This document shows positions 25,410 through 36,112 of a stretch of 64,000 bases of DNA, piece by piece (position 1 is the stretch's first letter; each line of letters starts with the position of its first letter). The stretch comes from Aegilops tauschii subsp. strangulata. Taxonomy: Eukaryota > Streptophyta > Magnoliopsida > Poales > Poaceae. A program made the translations under genes and the position numbers. The notes under the pieces were generated by a model. That model ran no database searches and had not been told where the DNA came from. It saw only the letters and a list, made by a program, of their open reading frames with translations. The DNA lies in assembly GCF_002575655.3 (NCBI RefSeq), contig NC_053037.3, positions 504,812,544-504,876,543 on the forward strand, in the 5' to 3' direction.

Positions 25410-26597
25410 GAGCATCCCGGGCACCCCAAAGGCCCAAACCCTCCTCAAACACCCGGACGGGTCGCCCGGTCACTGACCGATCACGATTTTTCAATCCAGA
25501 CAGCCCCCTCAAACGGGCCTCAAACATCTAGACTGACCGGCAGCCCTCATACCCAACCCAAATATGGGGCGGGTATGGGGGCACCGGGGCGCGCCCGCCA
25601 CGTTGGACCCGACCCACGCTGGCCCACCCGAGCCCACATATATTCATCCCCATCCGCTTGCTGGACCAAACCCTAGCCACTTCACTCCACTCCCCTCCGC
25701 CACCCGAGCTCACCTCCGGTGGTTTCCGGCCGTCTCCGGCATGGCAGGCAGTGGATCCGACTCCAACCAGTCCGGATCCATCGATTGGGGTGTCATCCCA
25801 TGCGGGTTGGAGGAGGCAATGGCGGTCCGCATTGCACTTCGCCGCTCTCGGGAGGACAGCGCCCGGCCGACGGACAGATCTGTCAGCCGCGACTCCATAG
25901 CCCCGGCTCAATGGGCGCTCGAGTCCTCTAGGTCTGGATCATCGTGGTTCCGGTAGCCAGAACCCCTCCCCTTCCCCATCACCAGTCGGGCAGACTATGA
26001 GTCCCACCGGGAACGGGCGGCCCGCCGTGGGAAGGAGAGGATAACGGCTGCCAAGGCCCGTATTGCAGCAGACATGGTGGCGACGCCTGATGCGGAGGCA
26101 CGGGCGGCCGCAGAGGAGGAAGCCATCCACGCCTGCATTGTGAAGAAATGGCAATGGAGGAACATGCGCGCCCTCGCCCAAGAGCAGAATCGGGCGGTCC
26201 ATGTCATGGCTGGACTGCCACCGAAGGAGGAGAAGGACAACTTCGGCGAGGATGGCTCCGGTGACGAGCAGATCTGACTCGATCCCTACTGTGTCTTCGA
26301 TCGGTACTTCCGCAAGAAGGATGGCAAGGGCGCCGGGAAGGACAAGAGCAGCCGTGGATGATTTTCACCATAGCCAAACATACCAAATTTTGGTAGTCCG
26401 ATGGCATGTTTAGTTAGTAGTGATGGAGTAGTCGGACGATGTGTGCATCGGCGTAGTTGCATGAGTTTGTATGGATTTGTGATATGATAATTGAGGTGTC
26501 CGGATGTGGGTTACATTAGTTAAGGGGTGCACGGTCACACGGACGCGTCGGCGAGCGTTTGAGGGGCCAGATTTGCCCATCGCGGCTGTAGATGCTC
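25410..26597 (+). mobile_element. PIF/Harbinger-like element, non-autonomous
   Basis: The terminal sequences GAGCATCCCGGG... (25410) and ...GATGCTC (26597) form inverted ends, and both contain a CCTCAAAC block further in (about 25445 and the complement near 26560). Flanking bases are TTA on both sides (25407-25409 and 26598-26600), the usual PIF/Harbinger target. There is no transposase. It carries a short protein-like region (25741-26280). Confidence 0.75.
25741..26361 (+). pseudogene. Unidentified open frame inside the Harbinger-like element, broken
   Basis: One piece runs from ATG at 25741 to a stop at 25956 (MAGSGSDSNQSGSIDWGVIP start). Another, in a different register, is rich in Ala, Glu and Lys and runs from 26074 to 26277. 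A further Lys/Gly-rich stretch (FDRYFRKKDGKGAGKDKS) follows the stop. Similar acidic/basic low-complexity proteins accompany transposons in wheat, but I cannot assign a function. It does not show the MYB-like helix pattern expected of a PIF ORF1. It may be a captured or accessory frame, now broken by a stop and a frame change. Confidence 0.45.
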
Positions 26598-26600
26598 TTA

Positions 26601-26978
26601 CAATGCTGGATAAATTAATGTACTATACTTTTTGCCTATAGTAGTTCGGTTACAGCTGAGTGATAATGGCATGTATTAACTTGTTGATGCTAACTAGGGA
26701 GTACTTTAATTTATCCAGCGTTGTAAACTATTCATTAATACCCATTCTCTTACAACTGCAACCTTTGTGTCTATAATAGTTCAGTCAATGTGAAGTGGTA
26801 ATGACATGTATCAACTTGCTGATGCTAACTCAGGCTGAAGCGAAGTCCTAATTGTTCGTTGTTCAAACAAAGGTGAGATACACTCTCTTATTCCCTCATG
26901 TGGTTATAGCCTTTGAGTTGCAAGCCCTGTTTATTAAATCCGATTATGTATAGATTATTGCTAATTAGATGCATAAGT
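26601..26978. other. Intergenic DNA with a 134-bp spaced direct repeat
   Basis: 26631-26694 and 26765-26830 are imperfect copies, both ending in GATGCTAACT. No gene is seen. Confidence 0.6.
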
Positions 26979-27354
26979 ATTTTTTTAACATACCATATAT
27001 TAATTAAATAAAAAGGTTCGATAGAATCGTTCCTAACAACATTCGTCACGCAGGGCAGAAAACTATTATAGAGAAAACCATCAGACCTATTATCAAAGCT
27101 TAGCTAATTCGTGAGCCATCATGTTGACATGCCTATTGATCTTTGCCAACTTAAAATTTGGAAGCAAGTTAGTGATGGCTAGAACTTGCTTCTTCAGATC
27201 AACGAGAGATGACCTAGCAAGATTATCATATACAAGGAAGGAAGCCAGAGCAGCCAGTTTCAAAAATTACATGCGTTTGAAGAGTGATATCGATATAAAG
27301 ACTTGCAAGACACACCCGAAGCTCCGCTGCATCAACACTCGTGCATGAACCAAT
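26979..27354 (-). pseudogene. LINE ORF2 remnant: end of RNase H and 3' UTR
   Basis: From 27354 the minus strand continues the RNase H domain: AAELRVCLASLYIDI, then ETGC where an acidic catalytic residue (ETDC) would be expected, then LVDLKKQVLAITNLLPNFKL and INRHVNMMAHELAKL. A small deletion after AKL shifts the frame, and the remaining coding (FDNRSDGFLYNS, near 27095) continues in another frame. It ends at an A-rich tail near 26979. Confidence 0.8.
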
Positions 27355-29079
27355 TGTTGGAAATATGCCCTAGAGGCAATAATAAAATGGTTATTATTAT
27401 ATTTCCTTGTTCATGATAATTGTCTATTGTTCATGCTATAATTGTGTTATCCGGAAATCGTAATACATGTGTGAACACATAGACCATAACATGTCCCTAG
27501 TGAGCCTCTAGTTGACTAGCTCGTTGATCAATAGATGGTTACGGTTTCCTGACCATGGACATTGGATGTCATTGACAACGGGATCACATCATTAGGAGAA
27601 TGATGTGATGGACAAGACCCAATCCTAAGCATAGCACTAGATCGTGTAGTTCGTTTGCTGAAGCTTTTCTAGTGTCAAGTATCATTTCCTTAGACCATGA
27701 GATCGTGCAACTCCCGGATACCGTAGGAATGCTTTGGTTGTACCAAACATCAGAACGTAACTGGGTGGCTATAAAGGTGCACTACAGGTATCTCCGAAAG
27801 TGTCTGTTGGGTTGGCACAGATCGAGACTGGGATTTGTCACTCCGTGTGACGGAGAGGTATCTCTAGGCCCACTCGGTAATGCATCATCATAATGAGCTC
27901 AATGTGACCAAGTGATTGGTCACGGGATCATGCATTACGGTACGAGTAAAGTGACTTGTCGGTAACGAGATTGAACGAGGTATTGGGATACCGACGATCG
28001 AATCTCGGGCAAGTAACGTACCGATTGACAAAGGGAATTGTGTACGGGATTACTTGAATCCTCGACATCGTGGTTCATCCGATGAGATCATCGAGGAGCA
28101 TGTGGGACCCAACATGGGTATCCAGATCCCGCTGTTGGTTATTGACCGGAGAGTCGTCTCGGTCATGTCTGCGTGTCTCCCGAGCCCGTAGGGTCTACAC
28201 ACTTAAGGTTCGGTGACGCTAGGGTTGTAGAGATATTAGTATGCGGTAACCCGAAAGTTGTTCGGAGTCCCGGATGAGATCCCGAACATCACGAGGAGTT
28301 CCGGAATGGTCCGAAGGTAAAGATTTATATATAGGAAGTCCAGTTTCGGCCACCGGGAAAGTTTCGGGGGTCACCGGTATTGTACCGGGACCACCGGAAG
28401 GGTCCCGGGGGTCCACCGGGTGGGGGCCACCTATCCCGGAGGGCCCCATGGGCTGAAATGGGAAGGGAACCAGCCCCTAGTGGGCTGGTGCGCCCCCCAT
28501 GGGCCTCCCCCTGCGCCTAGGGTTGGAAACCCTGGGGGTGGGGGGCGCCCCACCTGACTTGGGGGGCAAGTCCCCCCTTGGCCGCCGCCCCCCCCCCCCC
28601 CCCCCCCCCGCGTTGAGATGGGATCTCTAGGGGCCGGCGCCCCACCAGGGCCCCTATATAAAGGGGGGAGGGAGGGCTGCATACCAAAGCCCCTGGCGCC
28701 TCCCTCTCCCCCCGTAACACCTCTCCCTCTCGCTGAGCTTGGCGAAGCCCTGCCGAGATCCCCGCTGCTTCCACCACCACGCCGTCGTGCTGCTGGATCT
28801 CCATCAACCTCTCCTTCCCCCTTGCTGGATCAAGAAGGAGGAGACGTCTCTCCCAACCGTACGTGTGTTAAACGCGGAGGTGCCGTCCATTCAGCGCTAG
28901 GATCATCGGTGATTTGGATCACGACGAGTACGACTCCATCAACCCCATTCTCTTGAACGCTTCCGCTCACAATCTACAAGGGTATGTAGATGCACTCATC
29001 TCTCTCGTTGCTAGATGACTCCATAGATTGGTCTTGGTGATGCGTAGAAAATTTTAAATTTCTGCTACGATCCCCAACA
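27355..29079 (+). repeat. 5' LTR of the Angela-type element
   Basis: It begins TGTTGGAAATATGCCC and ends ATCCCCAACA. A run of 22 C (28588-28609) lies just upstream of a TATA box (CTATATAAAGG, about 28654-28664), where transcription of the element should begin. Confidence 0.95.
28654..28664 (+). promoter_or_regulatory. LTR TATA box
   Basis: CTATATAAAGG lies between the C run and the leader. A matching box is in the 3' LTR near 35688-35697. It is the likely RNA polymerase II core promoter of the element. Confidence 0.7.
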
Positions 29080-29080
29080 G

Positions 29081-29095
29081 TGGTATCAGAGCCAG
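29081..29095 (+). other. Primer binding site, tRNA-iMet type
   Basis: TGGTATCAGAGCCAG follows the 5' LTR after one base and matches the 3' end complement of initiator tRNA-Met, as is standard in copia elements. Confidence 0.9.
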
Positions 29096-30348
29096 GTTTA
29101 TGCGTAGTTTCTATGCACGAGTAGAACACAAGTTGTTGTGGGCGTTGATTTTGTCAATTTACTTGCCGTTACTAGTCTTATCTTGATTCGGTGGCATCGT
29201 GGGATGAAGCGGCCCGGACCGACCTTACACGTACGCTTACGCGAGACAGGTTCCACCGACTGACATGCACTAGTTGCATAAGGTGGCTAGCGGGTGTCTG
29301 TCTCTCCCACTTTAGTCGGGTCGGATTCGATGAAAAGGGTCCTTATGAAGGGTAAATAGAAATTGGCATATCACGTTGTGGTTTTGGCGTAGGTAATTAT
29401 CGTTCTTGCGAGAAACCTATAGCAGCCACGTAAAAGTTTGCAACAACAATTAGAGGACGTCTAACTTGTTTTTGCAGCAAGTGTCATGTGATGTGATATG
29501 GCCAGAAGGATGTGATGAATGATATATGTGATGTATGAGATTGATCATGTTCTTGTAATAGGAATCACGACTTGCATGTCGATGAGTATGACAACCGGCA
29601 GGAGCCTAGGAGTTGTCTTAATTTATTTATGACCTGCGTGTCAACTGAAACGCCATGTAATTACTTTACTTTCTTGCTAACCGTTAGCCATAGTAGTAGA
29701 AGTAATAATTGGCGAGACAACTTCATGAAGACACGATGATGGAGATCATGGTGTCATGCCGGTGACGATGATGAACATGGCGCCCCGAAGTTGGAGATCA
29801 AAAGGAGCAAAATGATATTGGCCATATCATGTCACTATTTGATTGCATGTGATGTTTATCATGTTTTACATCTTATTTGCTTAGAACGACGGTAGCATAA
29901 ATAAGTTGATCCCTCACTAAAATTTCAAGAAAGTGTTCCCCCTAACTATGCACCGTTGCGAAGGTTCGTTGTTCCGAAGCACCACGTGATGATCGGGTGT
30001 GATAGGTTCTAACATTCGCATACAATGGGTGTAAGCCAGATTTACACACGCAATACACTTAGGTTGACTTGACGAGCCTAACACGTACAGACATGGCCTC
30101 GGAACACAAGAGACCGAAAGGTCGAACATGAGTCGTATAGCAGATACGATCAACATGAAGATGTTCACCGATGATGACTAGTCCGTCTCACGTGATGATC
30201 GGACACGGCCTAGTTGACTCGGATCATGTAACACTTAGATGACTAGAGGGATGCCTGTCTGAGTGGGAGTTCGTTAATAATTTGATTAGATGAACTTTAT
30301 TATCATGAACTTAGTCTAAAAATCTTCACAATATGTCTTGTAGATCAA

Positions 30349-33300
30349 ATGGCCCACGCTAATGTTTCCCTCAACTTCAACGCGTTCCTAGAGAAAACCA
30401 AGCTGAAAGACGATGGTAGCAACTACACGGACTGGGTCCGTAACCTGAGGATTATCCTCATAGCTGCCAAGAAAGCATATGTCCTTGAAGCACCGCTAGG
30501 TGATGCACCTCTTTTCCCAGCAACTCAAGACGTTCTGAACGCCTGGCAGTCGCGTAGTGATGATTACTCCCTGGTTCAGTGCGGCATGCTTTACAGCTTA
30601 GAACCGGGGCTCCAAAAGCGTTTTGAGCAGCACGGAGCATATGAGATGTTCCAAGAGCTGAAAATGGTTTTCCAAGCTCATGCCCGGGTCGAGAGATATG
30701 AAGTCTCCGACAAGTTCTACAGTTGTAAGATGGAGGAGAATAGTTCCGTCAGCGAACACATACTCAAAATGTCTGGGTTGCACAACCGCTTGTCTCAGTT
30801 GGGAGTTAATCTCCTGGATGACGCGGTCGTTGACAGAATCCTTCAGTCGCTCCCACCTAGCTACAAGAGCTTTGTGATGAACTTCAATATGCAGGGGATG
30901 GAAAAGACCATTCCTGAGGTATATTCAATGCTGAAATCAGCGAAGGTGGAGATCAAAAAGGAACATCAAGTGTTGATGGTGAATAAAACCACTAAGTTCA
31001 AGAAAGGCAAGGGTAAGAAGAACTTCAAGAAAGACGGCAAGGGAGTTGCCGCGCCCGGTAAGCAAGCTGCCGGGAAGAAGACAAAGAATGGACCTAAGCC
31101 TGAGACTGAGTGCTTTTATTGCAAGGGAAACGGTCACTGGAAGCGGAACTGCCCCAAATACTTAGCGGATAAGAAGGCTAGCAATACCAAAGGTATATGT
31201 GATATACATGTTATTGATGTGTACCTAACCAGCGCCCGTAGTAGCTTCTGGGTATTTGATACCGGTGCGGTTGCTCATATTTGTAACTCAAAGTAGGAGC
31301 TGCGGAATAAGCGGAGACTGGCGAAGGACGAGGTGACGATGCGCGTCGGGAATGGTTCCAAGGTCGATGTGATCGCCGTCGGCACGCTACCTCTACATTT
31401 ACCTACGGGATTAGTTTTAAATCTCAATAATTGTTATTTAGTGCGAGCTTTGAGCATGAACATTGTATCTGGATCTCGTTTAATGCGAGATGGCTACTCA
31501 TTTAAATCCGAGAATAATGGTTGTTCTATTTATATGAGAGATATGTTTTATGGTCATGCCCCGCTGGTCAATGGTTTATGAATCTCGAACGTGATGTTAC
31601 ACATATTCATAGTGTGAATACCAAGAAATGTAAGGTTGATAATGATAGTCCCACATACTTGTGGCACTGCCGCCTTGGTCACATTGGTGTCAAATGCATG
31701 AAGAAACTCCATGCAGATGGACTTTTGGAGTCTCTTGATTATGAATCATTTGACACGTGCGAACCATGCCTCATGGGCAAAATGACCAAGACTCCGTTCT
31801 CCGGAACAATGGAGCGAGCAACCAACTTATTGGAAATCATACATACTGATGTGTGCAGTCCAATGAGCGTTGAGGCTCGCGGTGGCTATCGTTATGTTCT
31901 CACCCTCACTGATGACTTGAGTAGATATGGGTATGTCTACTTAATGAAACACAAGTCTGAGACCTTTGAAAAGTTCAAGGAATTTCAGAGTGAGGTTGAG
32001 AATCAACGTGACAGGAAAATAAAGTTCTTATGATCAGATCGTGGAGGGGAATATTTGAGTCACGAATTTGGCACACACTTAAGGAAATGTGGAATTGTTT
32101 CACAACTCACGCCGCCTGGAACACCTCAGCGTAATGGTGTGTCCGAATGTCGTAATCGCACTCTATTGGATATGGTGCGATCTATGATGTCTCTTACCAA
32201 TCTACCGCTATCATTCTGGGGTTATGCTTTAGAGACTGCCGCATTCACTTTAAATAGGGCTCTGTCGAAATCCGTTGAGACGACACCGTATGAATTATGG
32301 TTTGGAAAGAAACCTAAGCTGTCGTTTCTTAAAGTTTGGGGATGCGATGCTTATGTCAAGAAACTTCAACCTGAAAAGCTCGAACCCAAGTCAGAAAAAT
32401 GCGTCTTCATAGGATACCCTAAGGAAACCATTGGGTATACCTTCTACCTCAGATTCGAAGGAAAGATCTTCGTTGCCAAGAACGGGTCCTTTCTGGGGAA
32501 AGAGTTTCTCTCGAAAGAAGTAAGTGGGAGGAAAGTGGAACTTGATGAGATGACCCCTCTCGAACCGGAAAGTAGAGCAGCACAAGAAAATGTTTCTGTG
32601 GTGCCTGCACCGACTAGAGAGGAAGTTAATGATGACGATCATGATCAAGTTACCACTGAACTTCGTAGGTCCACAAGGACACGTTCCGCACCAGAGTGGT
32701 ACGGCAACCCTGTCTTGGAAATCATGCTGTTGGACAACGGTGAACCTTCGAACTATGAAGAAGCAATGGCGGGTCCAGATTCCAACAAATGGCTTGAAGC
32801 CATGCAATCCGAGATAGGATCCATGTATGAAAACAAAGTGTGGACTTTGACAGACTTGCCCGATGATCGGCGAGCGATAGAAAATAAATGGATCTTTAAG
32901 AAGAAGATGGACGCGGATGGAAATGTTACCATCTATAAAGCTCGACTTGTCGCTAAGGGTTATCGACAAGTTCAAGGAGTTGACTACGACGAGACCTTCT
33001 CACCCGTAGCGAAGCTGAAGTCCGTCCGAATCATGTTAGCAATTGCCGCATTCTACGATTATGAAATATGGCAAATGGACGTCAAAACGGCATTCCTTAA
33101 CGGCTTCCTTAAGGAAGAATTGTATATGATGCAGCCGGAAGGTTTTGTCGATCCTAGGAATGCTGACAAAGTATGCAAGCTCCAGCGCTCAATCTATGGG
33201 CTGGTGCAGGCATCTCGGAGTTGGAACATTCGCTTTGATGAGATGATCAAAGCGTTTGGGTTTACACAGACTTATGGAGAAGCCTGTGTTTACAAGAAAG

Positions 33301-34292
33301 TGAGTGGGAGCTCTGTAGCATTTCTCATATTATATGTGGATGACATACTATTGATGGGAAATGATATAGAATTCTTGGAAAGTATAAAGGCCTACTTGAA
33401 TAAGTGTTTTTCAATGAAGGACCTTGGAGAAGCTGCTTACATATTAGGCATCAAGATCTATAGAGATAGATCGAGACGCCTCATAGGTCTTTCACAAAGC
33501 ACATACCTTGACAAGATATTGAAGAAGTTCAATATGGATCAGTCCAAGAAGGGGTTCTTGCCTGTATTGCAAGGTGTGAGATTGAGCACGGCTCAATGCC
33601 CGACCACGGCAGAAGATAGAGAAAATATGAGTGTCGTCCCCTATGCCTCGGCCATAGGGTCTATTATGTATGCCATGCTATGTACCAGGCCTGATGTAAA
33701 CCTTGCCGTGAGTTTGGTAGGAAGGTACCAAAGTAATCCCGGCATGGAACACTGGACATCGGTCAAGAACATCCTGAAGTACCTGAAAAGGACAAAGGAT
33801 ATGTTTCTCGTTTATGGAGGTGACGAAGAGCTCGTCGTAAAGGGTTACGTCGATGCTAGCTTCGACACAGATCTGGATGACTCTAAGTCACAAACCGGAT
33901 ACGTGTATATTTTGAATGGTGGGGCAGTCAGCTGGTGCAGTTGCAAGCAAAGCGTCGTGGCGGGATCTACATGTGAAGCGGAGTACATGGCAGCCTCGGA
34001 GGCAGCACATGAAGCAATCTGGATGAAGGAGTTCATTGCCGACCTAGGAGTTATTCCCAATGCATCGGGGCCGATGACTCTCTTCTGTGACAACACTGGA
34101 GCTATTACCCTTGCCAAGGAGCCCAGGTTTCACAAGAAGACCAGGCACATCAAGCGTCGCTTCAACTCCATTCGTGAAAATGTTCAAAACAGAGACATAG
34201 ATATTTGTAAAGTACATACGGATTTCAATGTCGCAGATCCGTTGACTAAACCTCTTCCACAGGCAAAACATGATCAACACCAGAACCGTTGA
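30349..34292 (+). pseudogene. Copia gag-pol polyprotein, broken by two stops and one frameshift
   Basis: Gag opens at ATG 30349 (MAHANVSLNF). The CCHC zinc knuckle CFYCKGNGHWKRNC is at residues 255-268 and the protease DTG at 304-306. A TAG at 31294 ends this frame eleven residues into the protease; the same frame continues to 31581. A frameshift near 31575 moves the frame to 31521-32033, with the pre-integrase zinc region (WHCRLGHIG) and the first two integrase acidic residues (HTDVC, TDDLSR). A TGA at 32031 then interrupts, and the same frame reopens to 34292. That 745-residue part holds the integrase Glu (GVSECRNR), RT with YVDD (its residues 427-430) and RNase H (YVDASFD, STCEAEYMA, FCDNTGAI). 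Both stops are where C-to-T changes would act. RT and RNase H look undamaged, but without their own start they are unlikely to be made. Confidence 0.92.
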
Positions 34293-34332
34293 CTAAACCT
34301 CTTCCACGGGCAAAACATGATCAACACCAGAA
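34239..34332 (+). repeat. 47-bp tandem duplication at the end of pol
   Basis: CCGTTGACTAAACCTCTTCC starts at 34239 and again at 34286, and the two 47-bp units differ at one base. As 47 is not a multiple of three, the second unit changes the C-terminus of pol and its stop position. Confidence 0.9.
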
Positions 34333-34384
34333 CTCTATGGGTGTACGATTCATCACAATGTAACTAGATTATTGACTCTAGTGC

Positions 34385-34394
34385 AAGTGGGAGA
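34385..34394 (+). other. Polypurine tract
   Basis: AAGTGGGAGA sits directly before the 3' LTR at 34396. Confidence 0.85.
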
Positions 34395-34395
34395 C

Positions 34396-36112
34396 TGTTG
34401 GAAATATGCCCTAGAGGCAATAATAAAATGGTTATTATTATATTTCCTTGTTCATGATAATTGTCTATTGTTCATGCTATAATTGTGTTATCCGGAAATC
34501 ATAATACATGTGTGAACACATAGACCATAACATGTCCCTAGTGAGCCTCTAGTTGACTAGCTCGTTGATCAATAGATGGTTACGGTTTCCTGACCATGGA
34601 CATTGGATGTCATTGATAACGGGATCACATCATTAGGAGAATGATGTGATGGACAAGACCCAATCCTAAGCATAGCACTAGATCGTGTAGTTCGTTTGCT
34701 GAAGCTTTTCTAATGTCAAGTATCATTTCCTTAGACCATGAGATCGTGCAACTCCCGGATACCGTAGGAATGCTTTGGGTGTACCAAATGTCACAACGTA
34801 ATTGGGTGGCTATAAAGGTGCACTACAGGTATCTCCGAAAGTGTCTGTTGGGTTGGCACAAATCGAGACTGGGATTTGTCACTCCGTATGACGGAGAGGT
34901 ATCTCTGAGCCCACTCGGTAATGCATCATCATAATGAGCTCAATGTGACCAAGTGATTGGTCACAGGATCATGCATTATGGTACGAGTAAAGTGACTTGT
35001 CGGTAACGAGATTGAACGAGGTATTGGGATACCGACGATCGAATCTCGGGCAAGTAACGTACCGATTGACAAAGGGAATTGTGTACGGGATTACTTGAAT
35101 CCTCGACATCGTGGTTCATCCGATGAGATCATCGAGGAGCATGTGGGACCCAACATGGGTATCCAGATCCCGCTGTTGGTTATTGACCGGAGAGTCGTCT
35201 CGGTCATGTCTGCGTGTCTCCCGAACCCGTAGGGTCTACACACTTAAGGTTCGGTGACGCTAGGGTTGTAGAGATATTAGTATGCGGTAACCCAAAAGTT
35301 GTTCGGAGTCCCGGATGAGATCCCGGACATCACGAGGAGTTCCGGATTGGTCCGGAGGTAAAGATTTATATATAGGAAGTCCAGTTTCGGCCACCGGGAA
35401 AGTTTCGGGGGTCACCGGTATTGTACCGGGACCACCGGAAGGGTCCCGGGGGTCCACCAGGTGGGGCCACCTATCCCGGAGGGCCCCATGGGCTGAAGTG
35501 GGAAGGGAACCAGCCCCTGGTGGGCTGGTGCGCCCCCCATGGGCCTCCCCCTGCGCCTAGGGTTGGAAACCCTGGGGGTGGGGGCGCCCCACCTGACTTG
35601 GGGGGCAAGTCCCCCCCTTGGCCGCCGCCCCCCCCCCCCCCCCCCATTGAGATGGGATCTCCAGGGGCCGGCGCCCCCCAGGGCCCCTATATAAAGGGGG
35701 GAGGGAGGGCTGTGCACCAAATCCCCTGGCGCCTCCCTCTCCCCCCGTAACACCTCTCCCTCTCGCTGAGCTTGGCGAAGCCCTGCCGAGATCCCCGCTG
35801 CTTCCACCACCACGCCGTCGTGCTGCTGGATCTCCATCAACCTCTCCTTCCCCCTTGCTGGATCAAGAAGGAGGAGACGTCTCTCCTAACCGTACGTGTG
35901 TTGAACGCGGAGGTGCCGTCCGTTCGGCGCTAGGATCATCGGTGATTTGGATCACGACGAGTACGACTCCATCAACCCTGTTCTCTTGAACGCTTCCGCT
36001 CGCGATCTACAAGGGTATGTAGATGCACTCATCTCTCTCGTTGCTAGATGACTCCATAGATTGATCTTGGTGATGCGTAGAAAATTTTAAATTTCTGCTA
36101 CGATCCCCAACA
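34396..36112 (+). repeat. 3' LTR of the Angela-type element
   Basis: It has the same ends as the 5' LTR. The C run is shorter (18 C, 35628-35645), and small differences cluster around the TATA box and transcription start. Confidence 0.95.

Larger units (their letters stand above)
27355..36112 (+). mobile_element. Copia LTR retrotransposon (Angela type), nearly intact
   Basis: It is 8.76 kb, flanked by a perfect TSD, CCAAT (27350-27354 and 36113-36117), within a LINE. It has LTRs of 1,725 and 1,717 bp, a tRNA-iMet primer site, a 1.3-kb leader, almost complete gag-pol and a polypurine tract. Hand comparison of the LTRs shows roughly 40 substitutions plus small indels (about 2.3%), so it is older than the two decayed copia elements with complete LTR pairs. 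Three lesions break the polyprotein. Confidence 0.95.

Noticed and set aside
25374..26703. Possible Stowaway split by the Harbinger-like element
   Set aside because: The left ACTCCTCCC and right GGGAGTA fragments look suggestive, but the inner sequences are not inverted copies of each other.
29081..29095. tRNA-like TGGTATCAGAGCC sequence
   Set aside because: It is the primer binding site complementary to initiator tRNA-Met. No cloverleaf or complete tRNA gene is present.
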